From positions 193,895,063 through 193,959,062 of the forward strand of contig NC_134397.1 of assembly GCF_050003625.1 (NCBI RefSeq): 64,000 bases of DNA, written 5' to 3'. Positions within the stretch are counted from its first letter, which is position 1, and every line of letters starts with the position of its first letter. Below, one piece after another: positions 21,950 through 31,999 of the stretch. Source of the DNA: Haematobia irritans (taxonomy: Eukaryota; Arthropoda; Insecta; Diptera; Muscidae). The notes beneath the pieces are model-generated. The model was given only the letters and a program-made list of their open reading frames with translations. It was not told where the DNA came from and ran no database searches. Made by a program: the position numbers and the translations under genes.

Positions 21950-22749
21950 CGTCATGTGGCCCTTGGTTACAGATGGGGCACACGTCAGCTACGCTGTTAT
22001 TAACCCTCTAATGCCCTTGAGGCATTTAATAAGGAAGATTTTAGTAAAACACACCTTAAGACAACAAAACTGGGTAAAATAAAAAGAAAACTTATTTGAA
22101 ACTATTCAAGAGGCTTTGCAGCATATGCTGAATTTTACCGCATACATTTTTCTTGCTTAGTTCTCTTGCTTTTGTGTCGTTAACATTGAAAATTTAATCA
22201 GCTGGGCATTTAATTGGGGCATTAGAGGGTTAATCACTGATAAGTAGGAATTGAGGCGGCTGCACTTGCCTGATCTTAATTGCGCTAAATCCAGCCGTGG
22301 AGGGTCTCTTTCCTCCGTTGCTATCGGCGGTGGTCGGATTCCGAGAACAGGATTAACCTTGTAGCTTCTCACCGCTTCAGCTACAGTATCCTCATGAATC
22401 CTGTTCGGACCTGTCTGATATGCTGCCTGATCTAGAGGCTCACTTTTGTAACGCTGGATCTCGCGCTCTAGAAGGTGAAGATCAACCCTTATATTCAAGG
22501 GAGGAAGTTGTCTATTCACAAAATGGTGATTTGGATGACAACTTCGACAGCAAACCAGGAGGTGCTGCTTTGACAACATGTAATTGTGTCGACGCACCGG
22601 GAGGATCGTGGTCTCCGCATAAAGGTGATCCAGGGGTGTACTGCGGAGACATCCTGTTGCAGTTCTGAGGGCAGCGTTCTGATAGGTTTGGATGTTATTC
22701 CACTGCGTGTCGCTCGTTTGAGGTGTCCAGACTGGCGCTGCATTGTTCA
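21950..22749 (-). pseudogene. LINE C-terminal domain, disrupted
   Basis: The frame 22750-22157 reads APVWTPQTSDTQWNNIQTYQ, then AALRTATGCLRSTPLDHLYAE, ILPVRRHNYMLSKQHLL and RIHEDTVAEAVRSYKVNPVL, and ends where the MITE is inserted. The following part, with the cysteine/histidine motif seen intact at 29468-30034 (VCPICNQGPHYTRHLFVC), lies beyond the MITE, between about 21999 and 21900. A Himar1 insertion caps the N-terminal side. The role in the living element would be the post-polymerase thumb and nucleic-acid-binding region of ORF2. Confidence 0.8.
22004..22229. mobile_element. piggyBac-type MITE, 226 bp
   Basis: Terminal inverted repeats CCCTCTAATGCCC and GGGGCATTAGAGGG are perfect over at least 13 bp. 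The target duplication is TTAA at 22000-22003 and 22230-22233, and TTAA plus CCC ends is the signature of piggyBac elements. The homologous LINE segment near 29625-29640 (GCCGCTATCAATCACTG) shows the site without the element. It has no coding capacity. Confidence 0.9.
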
Positions 22750-24040
22750 ACAGGTTAGCTAATAAGTCCCCGGTCTAACAAAGAAAAACACATGTTTTTG
22801 TCAAAATTCGTTTTTATTATTCAACATAGTTCGCTTCAAGAGCGATACAACGATTATAACGACCTTCCAATTTGTTGATACCATTTTGGTAGTACTCCTT
22901 CGGTTGTGCCTCAAAATAGGCTTCAGTTTCGGCGATCACCTCTTCATTGCAGCCAAATTTTTTCCATGCGAGCGTCTTTTGAGGTCTGAGAACAAGAGAA
23001 AGTCGCTGGAGGCCAGGTCTGGAGAATACGGTGGGTGGGAAGCAATTCGAAGCCCAATTCATGAATTTTTTCCATCGTTCTCAATGACTTGTGGCACGGT
23101 GCGTTGTCTTGGTGGAACAACACTGTTTTCTTCTTCATATGGGGCCGTTTTGCCGCGATTTCGACCTTCAAACGCTCCAATAATGCCATATAATAGTCAC
23201 TGTTGATGGTTTTTCCCTTCACAAGATAATCGATAAAAAATATTCCATGCGCATCCCAAAAAACAGAGGCCATTACTTTGCCAGCGGACTTTTGAGTCTT
23301 TCCACGCTTCGGAGACGGTTCACCGGTCGCTGTCCACTCAGCCGACTGTCGATTGGACTCAGGAGTGTAGTGATGGAGCCATGTTTCATCCATTGTCACA
23401 TTTGGACGGAAAAACTCGGGTTTATTACGAGTTAACAGCTGCAAACACCGCTCAGAATCATCAACACGTTGTTGTTTTTGGTCAAATATGAGCTCGCGCG
23501 TCACCCATTTTGCACAGACCTCCCGCATATCCAAATATTGATGAATGATATGACCAACACGTTCCTTTGATATCTTTAAGGTCTCTGGTATCTCGATCAA
23601 CTTCATTTTACGGTCATTCAAAATCATTTTGTGGATTTTTTTGATGTTTTCGTCGGTAACCACCTCTTTCGGGCGTCCACTGCGTTCACCGTCCTCCGTG
23701 CTCATTTTACCACGCTTGATTTTTGCATACCAATCAATTATTGTTGATTTCCCTGGGGCAGAGTCCGGAAACTCATTATCAAGCCAAGTTTTTGCTTCCA
23801 CCGTATTTTTCCCCTTCAGAAAACAGTATTTTATCAAAACACGAAATTCCTTTTTTAAATTTTTTTTCACAATAACAAAAGTTGCTTCACAAAAGACGCT
23901 CTATCTCACAAACTAATTGACTTACAGACGTCAAATTTTGACACGAATCATTTGAAGGTTGGTACTATATAAAAATAATATGCTTTTACTACTAACGACG
24001 TCATCTACGTGTCAGACCGGGGACTTATCAGCCAACCTGT
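22750..24040 (-). mobile_element. Himar1: Himar1-like mariner, nearly full length
   Basis: It runs 1291 bp between ACAGGTTAGCTAATAAGTCC on the left and the complementary GGACTTATCAGCCAACCTGT on the right. The right flank has the expected TA (24041-24042); the left flank reads CA, a probable point change of TA. It sits in a LINE whose empty site is visible at 12580 and 30470 (GTAGTTTACCACTGACC). Himar1 assignment rests on recalled similarity to the published element and was not tested by alignment. Confidence 0.9.
22817..23870 (-). pseudogene. Himar1-like transposase, frameshifted
   Basis: DD34D mariner transposase, which would cut at the terminal repeats and join the ends to a TA. The first 280 codons are open from 23870: an N-terminal helix-turn-helix region beginning KKEFRVLIKYCFLKGKN, the first catalytic aspartate in VTMDETWLHHY, and the second in VLFHQDNAPCHKS. 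A 1-bp loss in the G run near 23036-23040 shifts the frame so that the third aspartate block (SPDLAPSDFF in other copies) is destroyed. A second 1-bp loss near 22973-22980 restores the family ending ALEANYVE. The copy is not functional. The start differs slightly from the family (extra N-L after M-K-K). Confidence 0.9.
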
Positions 24041-24263
24041 TACCACTGACCGGCCAATTGCCTTATAAGTGGTCAACAAGGTTTCTTTGTCCGCACCCCA
24101 AGTGCTGCCGGCAAGCAGCTTGAGGACCTTGTTTCCACCGCGGAGCTTGTTACAAATTGCAGTGGCATGGGCTTAACAGGCTGTCGAATGTTACCACGAG
24201 TATCTTGGGGTAGTTTAAAGTCGGAATTATGTCGCCATCGACTCTAACATTCAACTGCCTACG
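24041..24263 (-). pseudogene. LINE middle segment between two transposons
   Basis: Matches the LINE copies at 12580-12750 and 30470-30680: a leucine-rich VLKLLAG-type stretch, WGADKETL and PKILV-TFDSL on the minus strand (CTTGGGGTAGTTTAAAGTCG on the plus strand). It is bounded by the two TA target sites. Confidence 0.75.
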
Positions 24264-24265
24264 TA

Positions 24266-25197
24266 AAGGGTGATTTGTTAAGAGCTTGATAACTTTAAAA
24301 AAAAAAAACGCATAAAATTTGCAAAATCTCATCGGTTCTTTATTTGAAACGTTAGATTGGTCCATGACATTTACTTTTTGAAGATAATTTCATTTAAATG
24401 TTGACCGCGGCTGCGTCTTAGGTGGTCCATTCGGAAAGTCCAATTTTGGGCAACTTTTTCGAGCATTTCGGCCGGAATAGCCCGAATTTCTTCGGAAATG
24501 TTGTCTTCCAAAGCTGGAATAGTTGCTGGCTTATTTCTGTAGACTTTAGACTTGACGTAGCCCCACAAAAAATAGTCTAAAGGCGTCAAATCGCATGATC
24601 TTGGTGGCCAACTTACCGGTCCATTTCTTGAGATGAATTGTTCTCCGAAGTTTTCCCTCAAAATGGCCATAGAATCGCGAGCTGTGTGGCATGTAGCGCC
24701 ATCTTGTTGAAACCACATGTCAACCAAGTTCAGTTCTTCCATTTTTGGCAACAAAAAGTTTGTTAGCATCGAACGATAGCGATCGCCATTCACCGTAACG
24801 TTGCGTCCAACAGCATCTTTGAAAAAATACGGTCCAATGATTCCACCAGCGTACAAACCACACCAAACAGTGCATTTTTCGGGATGCATGGGCAGTTCTT
24901 GAACGGCTTCTGGTTGCTCTTCACTCCAAATGCGGCAATTTTGCTTATTTACGTAGCCATTCAACCAGAAATGAGCCTCATCGCTGAACAAAATTTGTCG
25001 ATAAAAAAGCGGATTTTCTGCCAACTTTTCTAGGGCCCATTCACTGAAAATTCGACGTTGTGGCTCGTTAGTAAGTCTATTCATGATGAAATGTCAAAGC
25101 ATACTGAGCATCTTTCTCTTTGACACCATGTCTGAAATCCCACGTGATCTGTCAAATACTAATGCATGAAAATCCTAACCTCAAAAGAATCACCCTT
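24266..25197 (-). mobile_element. DD41D mariner-like element, internally deleted
   Basis: It is 932 bp between TA duplications at 24264-24265 and 25198-25199. The ends AAAGGGTGATTTG (left) and GAATCACCCTTT (right) are inverted repeats matching over about 11 bp. The empty LINE site is seen at 30678 (CAACTGTCATTGTACTTCCG). Confidence 0.9.
24371..25084 (-). CDS. DD41D mariner-like transposase lacking the DNA-binding domain
   Basis: An uninterrupted 237-codon frame. The catalytic core is complete: FSDEAHFWLNGYV (Asp35), MWFQQDGATCHTA (Asp128) and CDLTPLDYFLWG (Asp170), leaving 41 residues between the second and third aspartates, as in the DD41D (rosa-type) group of the Tc1/mariner superfamily. 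The N-terminus begins MNRLTNE and jumps straight to PQRRIFSEWALEKLA. Members of this family are normally near 345 residues, and the roughly 100 residues of paired helix-turn-helix domains are absent. The deletion kept the frame. Such a protein could fold as a catalytic core but should not recognise its own ends; activity is unlikely. The ATG at 25084 is chosen because it matches the family start. An alternative view is that the open frame is a chance survival in a young copy. Confidence 0.85.
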   Translation of the reverse strand: MNRLTNEPQRRIFSEWALEKLAENPLFYRQILFSDEAHFWLNGYVNKQNCRIWSEEQPEAVQELPMHPEKCTVWCGLYAGGIIGPYFFKDAVGRNVTVNGDRYRSMLTNFLLPKMEELNLVDMWFQQDGATCHTARDSMAILRENFGEQFISRNGPVSWPPRSCDLTPLDYFLWGYVKSKVYRNKPATIPALEDNISEEIRAIPAEMLEKVAQNWTFRMDHLRRSRGQHLNEIIFKK

Positions 25198-25199
25198 TA

Positions 25200-26160
25200 C
25201 TTCCGCCGTCCATGTTGTGAACAGTGTGGCTGAGGATTTGGTGGCAGATATCCTCAAATTCCTAGCAGTGAAATAACTGGTAACATGAGCAATAGAGGCG
25301 TTTAAATGATCGCATATGTCATCAACAAAGGGCCCGGATGCCATGATTGTACAGTCGTCCGCATATGATACAATCTCGACGCCGTCGGGAGGGGGTGGAA
25401 TTGAGGACAGGTAGAGATTAAACAGTGCCGGAGATATCATCCCACGCTGGGGAACTCCTTTAACTCTACGGGGTCTCGACTTCTTGTCCCTGAATTCCTC
25501 GTACGACTGGCGTCCGCACATATAATTCAGCACCCACCGCTTCGTTCCTGTCGGTTGGGACGTATTCTCGATGTCCTCGGATAATGTAGCAGGGTTGACC
25601 GTAACGAATGCTATCTATAGGTCAAGCGCCACGAGGACCGTCCTATGACACGGCTTGGGCTGATTAAGTCCATTGTTAATATGTGTCGAAATGGCATGCA
25701 AGGCTGTCGTCGTACTATGTACCTTACGAAATCCATGTTGATGGTGGGCAGCTGGAAAATTCTCCACAAGGCTGGGGAGGAGTAGTGCCTCAAGCGTCTT
25801 GGTTACTGGCGAGAGAAGGAATATCGGTCTGTACGATTTACCTTTATTCGAATCTTTGCCTGGCTTTAGTGGCAGTGGAATATCCCTACTCATTTTCCAG
25901 ACATCGGGTATAATGAGTGATTCCAAGGACAAATTGAGGAGTCTGGTCAAGTACTCAACTCCCAGAAGCTTCAGCATTAGCATTGAAATTCCGACTGGGC
26001 CCAGCGCCTTGGATGGTTTCGCGCTGTTGATGACATTGGTAACTGCGGCTGCAGTATGCGACGAGTGGCTCTCCTTTTCGCTCTATCACCCTCGGGATGC
26101 TCAACAAACTGTCGGTTGAAGTATTTGGCGCATCTCTTTGGATCAGTTACAGTCACGTCA
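25200..26160 (-). pseudogene. LINE reverse transcriptase domain, frameshifted
   Basis: Frame 25983-25615 reads LGVEYLTRLLNLSLESLIIP, DVWKMSRDIPLPLKPGK, SYRPIFLLSPVTKTLEALLL and HHQHGFRKVHSTTTALHAIS. Frame 25533-25159 reads YEEFRDKKSRPRRVKGVPQR, GMISPALFNLYLSSIPPPPD and EIVSYADDCTIMASGP with the YADD catalytic pair. The two frames are separated by a shift near 25600. After the YADD motif the sequence continues to ATLFTTWTAEVK and is then cut by the DD41D element. The linker between endonuclease and polymerase lies at 25985-26160. Enzymatically this would copy the element RNA at the nicked target. Confidence 0.85.
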
Positions 26161-26199
26161 CGGCTCTAACTGTTGACCACAATTTACCAGTCCCTGTGC

Positions 26200-27163
26200 C
26201 TAAATTACATTGCTTCAGGTGCTCCGCTTGATCCGCTTGATTCTAGGATCAGCAGGGTTAGCACGACGGTGTTCATCACTTCGGCTGGGAAGTTGGACTC
26301 ATTGGGAAATTCGACCAGCGGGTATGAAGCGATCGGCTGCTGCGTTGATGATGTCCCGGAACGCCCTCTGGGCAACATAAACATGAGAGGGGGACGGGAG
26401 CTCACTGAAGCGGCGATCGGTGTATTCTCTGAAGCCTTCCCAGTTGGCTTTCTTTTGATTAATAGACGTCCGGTTATAAAATTGGAGGGTTGGTTGATGG
26501 TCAGAATTATGGAGAGGTGGTCCAATCCCAATGAAATGACGGCTTATCAGGAAACGTCATTTATCATACAAGGCGATGCTAAGGATAATTTTGGCGAAGT
26601 GCTGCAATCACCCATAATTCTTGTGGGGGCCTCTTCGTTCACCGTGCAAAGTGTGGAGTCATCTATCTGATCTGCCAAAGCTATGCCTCTCTGGTCATTA
26701 CCCAGGAGAGAATGCCAAAGTTCGTGGTGGGTATTAAAGTCTCCTAGAACCAATCGGTTATGCCCGCACAACAGCCACTCAATGTTTGGGATGTAACCTG
26801 GAGCACAGCTACCAACCGGCGGCATATACACATTGTATAGCTCTATCTCGGCAGCCCCAGACTTGACTGCTACCCCATACATTCCATGTAGGGGTCACTA
26901 GTGTCTGGCACAAGCGGGATAGGCCTGTACTGCACGGAACGGTGTAATATGAAAGCCAGGCCACCACCTCCATTTCTAGTGCGATCCTTACGCAGCACAT
27001 TGTATCCATCACAATGGCGCAAGCTACAGGTCTCATTAAGCTTCGTCTCTTGGATCGCCGCGACCCTGATCCTCTTCCGATTCATAAAATTTACTATTTC
27101 ACTTTCACCTCGGAGCCCGTTGTAATTAAATTGCAAAAATGATGCACTTTCCGGAACTGGCAC
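26200..27163 (-). pseudogene. LINE apurinic-type endonuclease domain, frameshifted
   Basis: Starts at 27163 with SASFLQFNYNGLRGE and VAAIQETKLNE, the NxNG and QETK motifs of the exonuclease-endonuclease-phosphatase fold. It continues in another frame (26882-26547) with ELYNVYMPPVG and VLGDFNTHHELWHS, the GDFN-H motif. A third frame (26531-26205) has GLDHLSIILTINQP, the D-H motif near the end of the domain. The domain would nick target DNA for priming. Two frameshifts, near 26875 and 26540, break it. Confidence 0.85.
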
Positions 27164-27600
27164 AACAATATTGGGAGTCAGATGCTGCGGCGGAGAATAT
27201 TGTTGTGCGGGAGATGTCGGGGGAGTCGTATATCTGATAACCCACTGCTGCTATCACTGACACAGAACGTAGTCAGTATGACTATACTCCCGCAGCGATG
27301 TTAAGCCGGAACAATTCCGGAAGTGCACCCATTCCAAGCACTGGTTACCCCTCACCGAAACCGAACGATGGTGAATTTGGTTTCGGCAGACCGAACAGTA
27401 CCATGATCCGGGGTTCTCCTATATCCCGGCTCGGACCAAAAGCAAACGGAGATGGTTCCCCGGGATGCACCTCCTCCAACACAAAAAGACGGACGAAACA
27501 ACACGTATATTGATGTGGCAGCCGCTGGCCGATGAGTCGGACCCATCGGGTCAATCCGGTGCAGAGAACCCGCCGCCATGGAATTGTTTTTTTTTTTGGT
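27164..27600 (-). pseudogene. Probable 5' part or ORF1 region of the LINE
   Basis: Lies directly upstream of the endonuclease on the minus strand. Overlapping frames (27665-27345, 27579-27352) are GC-richer than their surroundings but show no zinc knuckle or other motif I recognise. Assigned to the LINE only by position. Confidence 0.45.
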
Positions 27601-27627
27601 AATCTAGAGCATTGAAGTATCAAAACC

Positions 27628-27798
27628 GATGATTCGTAAGCCCGCCCAGTTCCGACCGAACGCAAAAAAGTTTTTCAGCGTAGAGTATCCCCTCTCAGTA
27701 AGGGGAAACGCCGTTCGGTCTCAGCTATAAAAAATAATATCCCTTGTCATTGAGCTAAATATAGAATTAAGCAGTACTCATTGATTGTGGTATCAGAA
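27628..27798 (+). mobile_element. SINE copy, head and tail incomplete
   Basis: Recognisable by CGACCGAACGCAAAAAAG, GCCGTTCGGTCTCAGCTATA and CTTGTCATTGAGCT. Box B is deleted and the end stops before the CCTAA tail. Confidence 0.75.
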
Positions 27799-27799
27799 T

Positions 27800-27850
27800 G
27801 GTTAGGTTAGGTTAGGATAGGTGGTAGACTATTCAGTCCATTGTGATAAG
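27800..27850 (-). mobile_element. SINE tail fragment, tail-to-tail with the previous copy
   Basis: GGTTAGGTTAGGTTAGG followed by GACTATTCAGTCCATTGTG is the 3' end of a SINE on the minus strand. The two SINE pieces meet tail to tail. Confidence 0.75.
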
Positions 27851-27851
27851 T

Positions 27852-28228
27852 TGCTGAGTTTAAAAGTGAGAGGTAATGGATAGCACCGAGCAGGTCTCTC
27901 TAGGCAACCTCTCTCCACATCGGTAACAAATGGTCTCTATAGTCTTCCACCCAGTACCATGCTGCATTGGTAGCACGATTTTGCTTCTGAACCGTTGCGT
28001 GTGGGCGGCCTCCAATACCGTCCTTATTCCCCCATAATGCTCATCGCCGATCAGGTGATTAATTACATGTAACTTTTTTCAAAAGTTGAATCGAAGGGAC
28101 TTGGCTCGTTCAAAGGGTATCCCTCTGGGTGTGGGATGGTTTGGGTGGTTTGCCCTTCTGAACATTAGCATGTAATAATGGATGAGGGGATCAATGTACT
28201 GGGAGTTCAAACGAGGGCCGCATTATCG
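27852..28228 (-). pseudogene. Decayed coding fragment of unknown family
   Basis: On the minus strand one frame stays open for about 125 codons with a single internal TGA near 28083. It reads GPRLNSQYIDPLIHYYMLMF, RRANHPNHPTPRGIPFERAK, then after the stop VINHLIGDEHYGGIRTVLEA, AHTQRFRSKIVLPMQ and ICYRCGERLPRE. The composition looks protein-like, unlike the array translations. I do not recognise the family. Its place between a SINE and LINE pieces suggests a mobile-element origin; a CYRCGERL block could be part of a zinc-binding site. No start codon is certain. Confidence 0.45.
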
Positions 28229-29404
28229 ATAAGGGGACGTCAAACCGACTTATAGGTCTTTTGAATCTTTCCACTGTTTTGTAAATTTGACCACTGTCCC
28301 AACCTTCTTATTTTCCCTATGAGAATGAGCAAAAACAAAATCTTTGAAAATAACAAGTCAAAAACAAACAACACCGAATATACAGCACAATGCAATGAGG
28401 AAAGAAGGACCCTCAGGCGACAGGTAGCGGATGAAGAAGACTGCAACGTAACGCACGATGGGAGGAAGGAGAATCATCATTCCACCACATTGCCGTCATC
28501 TTATTTTCTATTTTTGCATTAAAAAGGATTTTAACTGTGCTCACAAGATAGTATTTTTAGTTTTTCTTTCTCGGCATTTATAAACTCCTTTTTGAGAGCT
28601 CCTTTCCATGATAGGAATGGTGGCAATGCCTGTCGTATTGCCTTTCATGAAAACTTAAATGTTTATTCGTTTTTGTTTTTTTTTTTCATTTCACAATGGC
28701 TTTGTGCAGTTTAGTGTAAATGTAAGCCATTATTTTAAAATTACACAGAAAACTCTGGTATAAAAATAGAAGAAAAATGCGAGAAAAACTAAGGAAGAAA
28801 CTTTGCACTAAGCAAATTTTCTTTAGTCATTGTTGTTGTCATTTTTGCTTTTAATTTTTTGGTACTCACTTTCATTTTTATGGTATCTTTGGGGGCATTG
28901 TTAAATTGAAAAAAAAAAATGGTTTTCATAGTTTTGATATTCTGTGTTTTCGGTTTTTGGAAATACCAAATAACTAGGCCACGGATGGGTATATGAGGTC
29001 CTAACTGAAGATATCTATTGTAGGGGGGACGTTTTATTTATTTTATGGAACTGGTAAACACGATATAGTTATTAAAATGCTAGGGAGAATTAAAATGGTG
29101 GTTTTAGCCATGAAGAGGGTGCACACATAATTCTTGGAGAGGTTTTTTGTGGCAGCATTGGAAGTGTATTTGAAGCTTCCAAGCTAAGGAGGGTTTTATC
29201 ATCCAGTCACTCCGCTCCAGGTTATATTGCAACATCAAAAGGCGGCTGCACAAATTCCAGTGAGGAGAAGTTGAAGGTACCATTGAATAAAAATGGCAGT
29301 ATGAAACTGAGCTCCACACAGATGAGCCCCAAAACCTAAATGTAACAGAGCCAAAAATATTGCAGGAAGCTTTATCTTTTGGGAATCGCGATAGCCTACT
29401 TTAT
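28229..29404. other. Unassigned, probably host non-coding sequence
   Basis: AT-rich with homopolymer runs. A segment at 29090-29330 is less AT-rich and has a 71-codon minus frame without recognisable motifs. Confidence 0.45.
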
Positions 29405-29467
29405 TCTTGTTGTTGTTTTAACAGTTTTTAATGTAGTTTCATCCATTTTGTTCTATGCTTATGTAGT

Positions 29468-30034
29468 TCAACTAGTAGCCAGATCAAGGAACTTTGCGAC
29501 AAGGATGCGGTGTGTCCAGAATGATCTGGTGGTGAGACGGGTAGGCTTAGCTGGGCAAACGAAAAGGTGACGAGTGTAATGTGGCCCTTGATTGCAGATG
29601 GGACACACGTCAGCTACGCCGCTATCAATCACTGATAAGTAGGAATTGAAGCGGCTGCACTTAGTTGGGCTAAAACTGGTCTGCCGTGGGAGATCTCTCT
29701 CCTCCGGTGCAATGTGCGGCGGTCGGACTCTGAGAACAGGATTAACCTTGTAGCTTCTCACCGCTTCAGCTACAGTATCCTCATGAATCCTGTTCAGACC
29801 TGTCTGGTATGCTTCCTGATCTAGAGGCTCTCTTTTATAACGCTGGATCTCGGGCTCTAGAAGGTGAAGATCAACCCTTACATTCCCGGGTGGACGTTGT
29901 CTATCCACAAGATGGTGATTTGGATGACAACTTCGACAGCAACCCAGGATGTGCTGCTTTGACAATTGTAATTGTGTCGACGCACTGGGATGATCGTAGG
30001 TTAGGTTAGGTGCAGCCCGTTGTATCAGGCTCAC
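29468..30034 (-). pseudogene. LINE C-terminal domain
   Basis: A 188-codon frame, the longest uninterrupted piece of this domain in the window. It reads LQLSKQHILGCCRSCHPNHH, RIHEDTVAEAVRSYKVNPVL and VIDSGVADVCPICNQGPHYT, then RHLFVCPAKPT. The C-x2-C-x5-H-x3-H-x3-C pattern is the C-terminal zinc-binding motif of many LINE ORF2 proteins. The N-terminal start is artificial: it lies in the inserted SINE. A small deletion near 29670 distinguishes it from the other copy. Confidence 0.8.
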
Positions 30035-30337
30035 TTGGACTATTCAGTCCATTGTGATACCACATTGGTGAACTTCTCTCTTATCACTGAGTACTGCCCG
30101 ATTCCATGTTAAGCTCAATGATAAGGGACCTCCTTTTTATAGCTGAGTCCGAATGGCGTTCCACATTGCAGTGCAACCACTTAGAGAAGCTTTGAAACCC
30201 TCAGAAATGTCACCAGCATTACTGAGGTGGGATAATCCACCGCTGAAAAACTTTTTGGTGTTCGGTGGAAGCAGGAATCGAACCCACGACCTTGTGTATG
30301 CAAGGCTTGCATGCTACCTTAGCACCACGGTGGCTCC
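29998..30337 (-). mobile_element. SINE inserted in a LINE
   Basis: Full-length minus-strand copy from GGTTAGGTTAGG to GGTGGCTCC. ATGATC at 29990-29995 and 30339-30344 is the likely target duplication. The uninterrupted LINE sequence is at 22590-22620. Box B is intact (GGAATCGAACCC on the plus strand). Confidence 0.9.
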
Positions 30338-30452
30338 AATGATCTTGGTCTCCACATAAAGGTGATCCAGGGGTGTACTGCGGAGACATCCTAAGGGCAG
30401 CGTTCTGACAGGTCTGTATGTTATTCCACTGCGTGTCGCTCGTTTGAGGTGT

Positions 30453-30874
30453 TCACACTGGCGCTGCATAGTTTATCACCCACCGTCCAATTGCCTTATA
30501 TGAAGTCAACAAGGTTTCTTTGTCCGCACCCCAAGTATTGCCGTCAAGCGACTTGAGGACCTTGTTTTTACTGCGGAGCTCGTCCGCATGGGCGGACGAC
30601 TTAAAAAGGCTGTCGAATGTGACCCCGAGAATCTTGGGGTAATTTGTGGTCGGAATTATTTCGCCATCGACTCCGATATTCAACTGTCATTGTACTTCCG
30701 CCGTCCATGCAGTGAATGGTGTGGCCGAGGATTTGGTGGGAGATATCCTTTTTGGGACCCTTAATAAATTACCTGCAAAGAAATAACTGGTAAGATCAGC
30801 GAGGTACACGTTCAATCGATCGCATATGTCATCAACAATGGGGCCGTATGCCATGATTGTACAATCGTCCGCAT
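30453..30874 (-). pseudogene. LINE reverse transcriptase, distal part
   Basis: Frame 30683-30453 reads VDGEIIPTTNYPKILGVTFD, SLFKSSAHADELRSKNKV and TWGADKETLLTSYKAIGRWV. The upstream frame 30911-30687 retains DADDCTIMAYGPIVDDICDR, where the truncation point changes YADD to DADD. Confidence 0.8.
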
Positions 30875-31180
30875 CCCAGCAAAAAGAAATTGGAAGTTTT
30901 TCCCAAGGCACAACTTTAAAAGCACTTCCAGAAGATTTACTCCCAATGATGTTCTTTATTTTAACTACACAAGAAGTTCTTTTTATTAAATTTTTTAAAA
31001 CATGTAAATGCTAAATCCAATCCAAAAAATTGTGAGTTTTTGAATATGTGTGAGGTCAAACGTTTCAGACAAGCGTTAGAATCCAATAAAAATTATAAAA
31101 AATTATAAAAATTATTTATTTGACAAAATATCACAGAATTTTTTAATTTTCATCCAAAACATTGAATTCGGATCACACAT
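30875..31180. other. Fragment with CCCAGCAAAAA terminus, then unassigned AT-rich sequence
   Basis: CCCAGCAAAAAGAAATTGGA at 30875 matches the left end of the element at 53843. The rest does not, and no matching right end is seen, so only an end fragment or a distant relative is present. Confidence 0.5.
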
Positions 31181-31537
31181 AGGTTAGGTTAGGTTAGGTG
31201 GCAGCCCAATTTATCAGGCTCACTTAGACTATTCAGTCCATTGTGATACCACATTGGTGAACTTCTGTCTTATCACTGAGTGCTGCCCGATTCCATGTTA
31301 AGCTCAATGACAAGGGACCTCCTTTTTATAGCCGAGTCCGAACGGCGTTCCACATTGCAGTGCAACCACTTAGAGAAGCTTTGAAACACCCAGAAATTAC
31401 TGAGGTGGGATAATCCACCACTGAGGTGAGATAATCCACCGCTGAAAAACTTTTTGGTGTTCGGTCGAAGCAGGAATTGAATCCACGACCTTGTGTATGC
31501 AAGGCGGGCATGCTAACCATTGCACCACGGTGGCTCC
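31181..31537 (-). mobile_element. SINE, full length, with small internal duplication
   Basis: Minus strand from AGGTTAGGTTAGGTTAGG to GGTGGCTCC. The block GAGGTGGGATAATCCACC is duplicated in tandem near 31400-31440. Box A (read on the minus strand) is intact; box B has one change. Confidence 0.92.
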
Positions 31538-31997
31538 CTTTAATATAATGTTAAATCTATTCTCTGTGTAAAATATCAGTTGACCAATTAGAGTAAAGTC
31601 CCATTGATTGGGGGCTATGTCTAAATGTTAACCGATTCGAACCAATATGTAAAAAAATACTAATTCTACTCTCAGTGCAAAATTTCAATTAAAAAATGAA
31701 ACGGTGTCCTAAATCGGGCGAAAGCAAAATATAGAAGTTATATCTATATCTGAACCGATTACAACTAAATTTGGAATACTTCCCTCACAATCACTGCCAT
31801 CATGTCCATTGAAATAATTCCATTCGGTCCTGGGGAATTAAAGCGTCCAAAGCCACTTCAATATAACTTTCCAGGACATAGATGATTCAGGACATATATG
31901 ATCCAGCACATAGATGATCACTGTATATCTAGGTTTTCTGCATACAGAAGTTTCAGCCATTTGATTTTTAGGAAAAATTTTATCGGCACTATGATTA
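31538..31997. repeat. Helitron-like relic and a 16-bp tandem triplet
   Basis: About 31570-31780 contains decayed words of the second Helitron-like family (TGTCTAAATGTTAACCGATT, ATCGGGCGAAAG, TCTGAACCGATTACAAC). At 31872-31919 a 16-bp unit, CAGGACATAGATGATT, is present three times with small changes. The remainder is unassigned. Confidence 0.5.
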
Positions 31998-31999
31998 TA

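Larger units (their letters stand above)
21776..27600 (-). mobile_element. Long non-LTR retrotransposon copy, split by three younger insertions
   Basis: The longest LINE copy. On the minus strand it reads endonuclease (about 27163-26200), linker and reverse transcriptase (about 26160-25200), a middle segment (24263-24041) and C-terminal domain (22749-21950), ending in a short untranslated region with an ACAACAAC-rich 3' tail near 21776. It is interrupted by Himar1 (22750-24040), a DD41D element (24266-25197) and a piggyBac-type MITE (22004-22229); other LINE copies in the window show each empty site. I place it in the Jockey-like group because of the apurinic endonuclease, YADD reverse transcriptase and lack of visible RNase H; the exact clade is not determined. 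It has several frameshifts and cannot be active. Confidence 0.85.
29405..30874 (-). mobile_element. 5'-truncated LINE copy interrupted by a SINE
   Basis: Same family and same 3' end as the copy at 21776 (GTTTTTAATGTAGTTTCATC). It runs from the 3' end to the YADD region, where it stops at GTACAATCGTCCGCAT. A SINE splits it at 29998-30337. It lacks the MITE and both mariners present in the longer copy, so it supplies their empty sites. Confidence 0.88.

Noticed and set aside
26173..26670. A 165-codon plus-strand frame
   Set aside because: It is antisense to the LINE endonuclease remnant on the minus strand, which carries the recognisable motifs.
27800..27816. Interstitial telomere tract (TTAGG repeats)
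   Set aside because: Only two to four units, always at the end of the SINE, so it is a retroposon tail and not a telomere relic.
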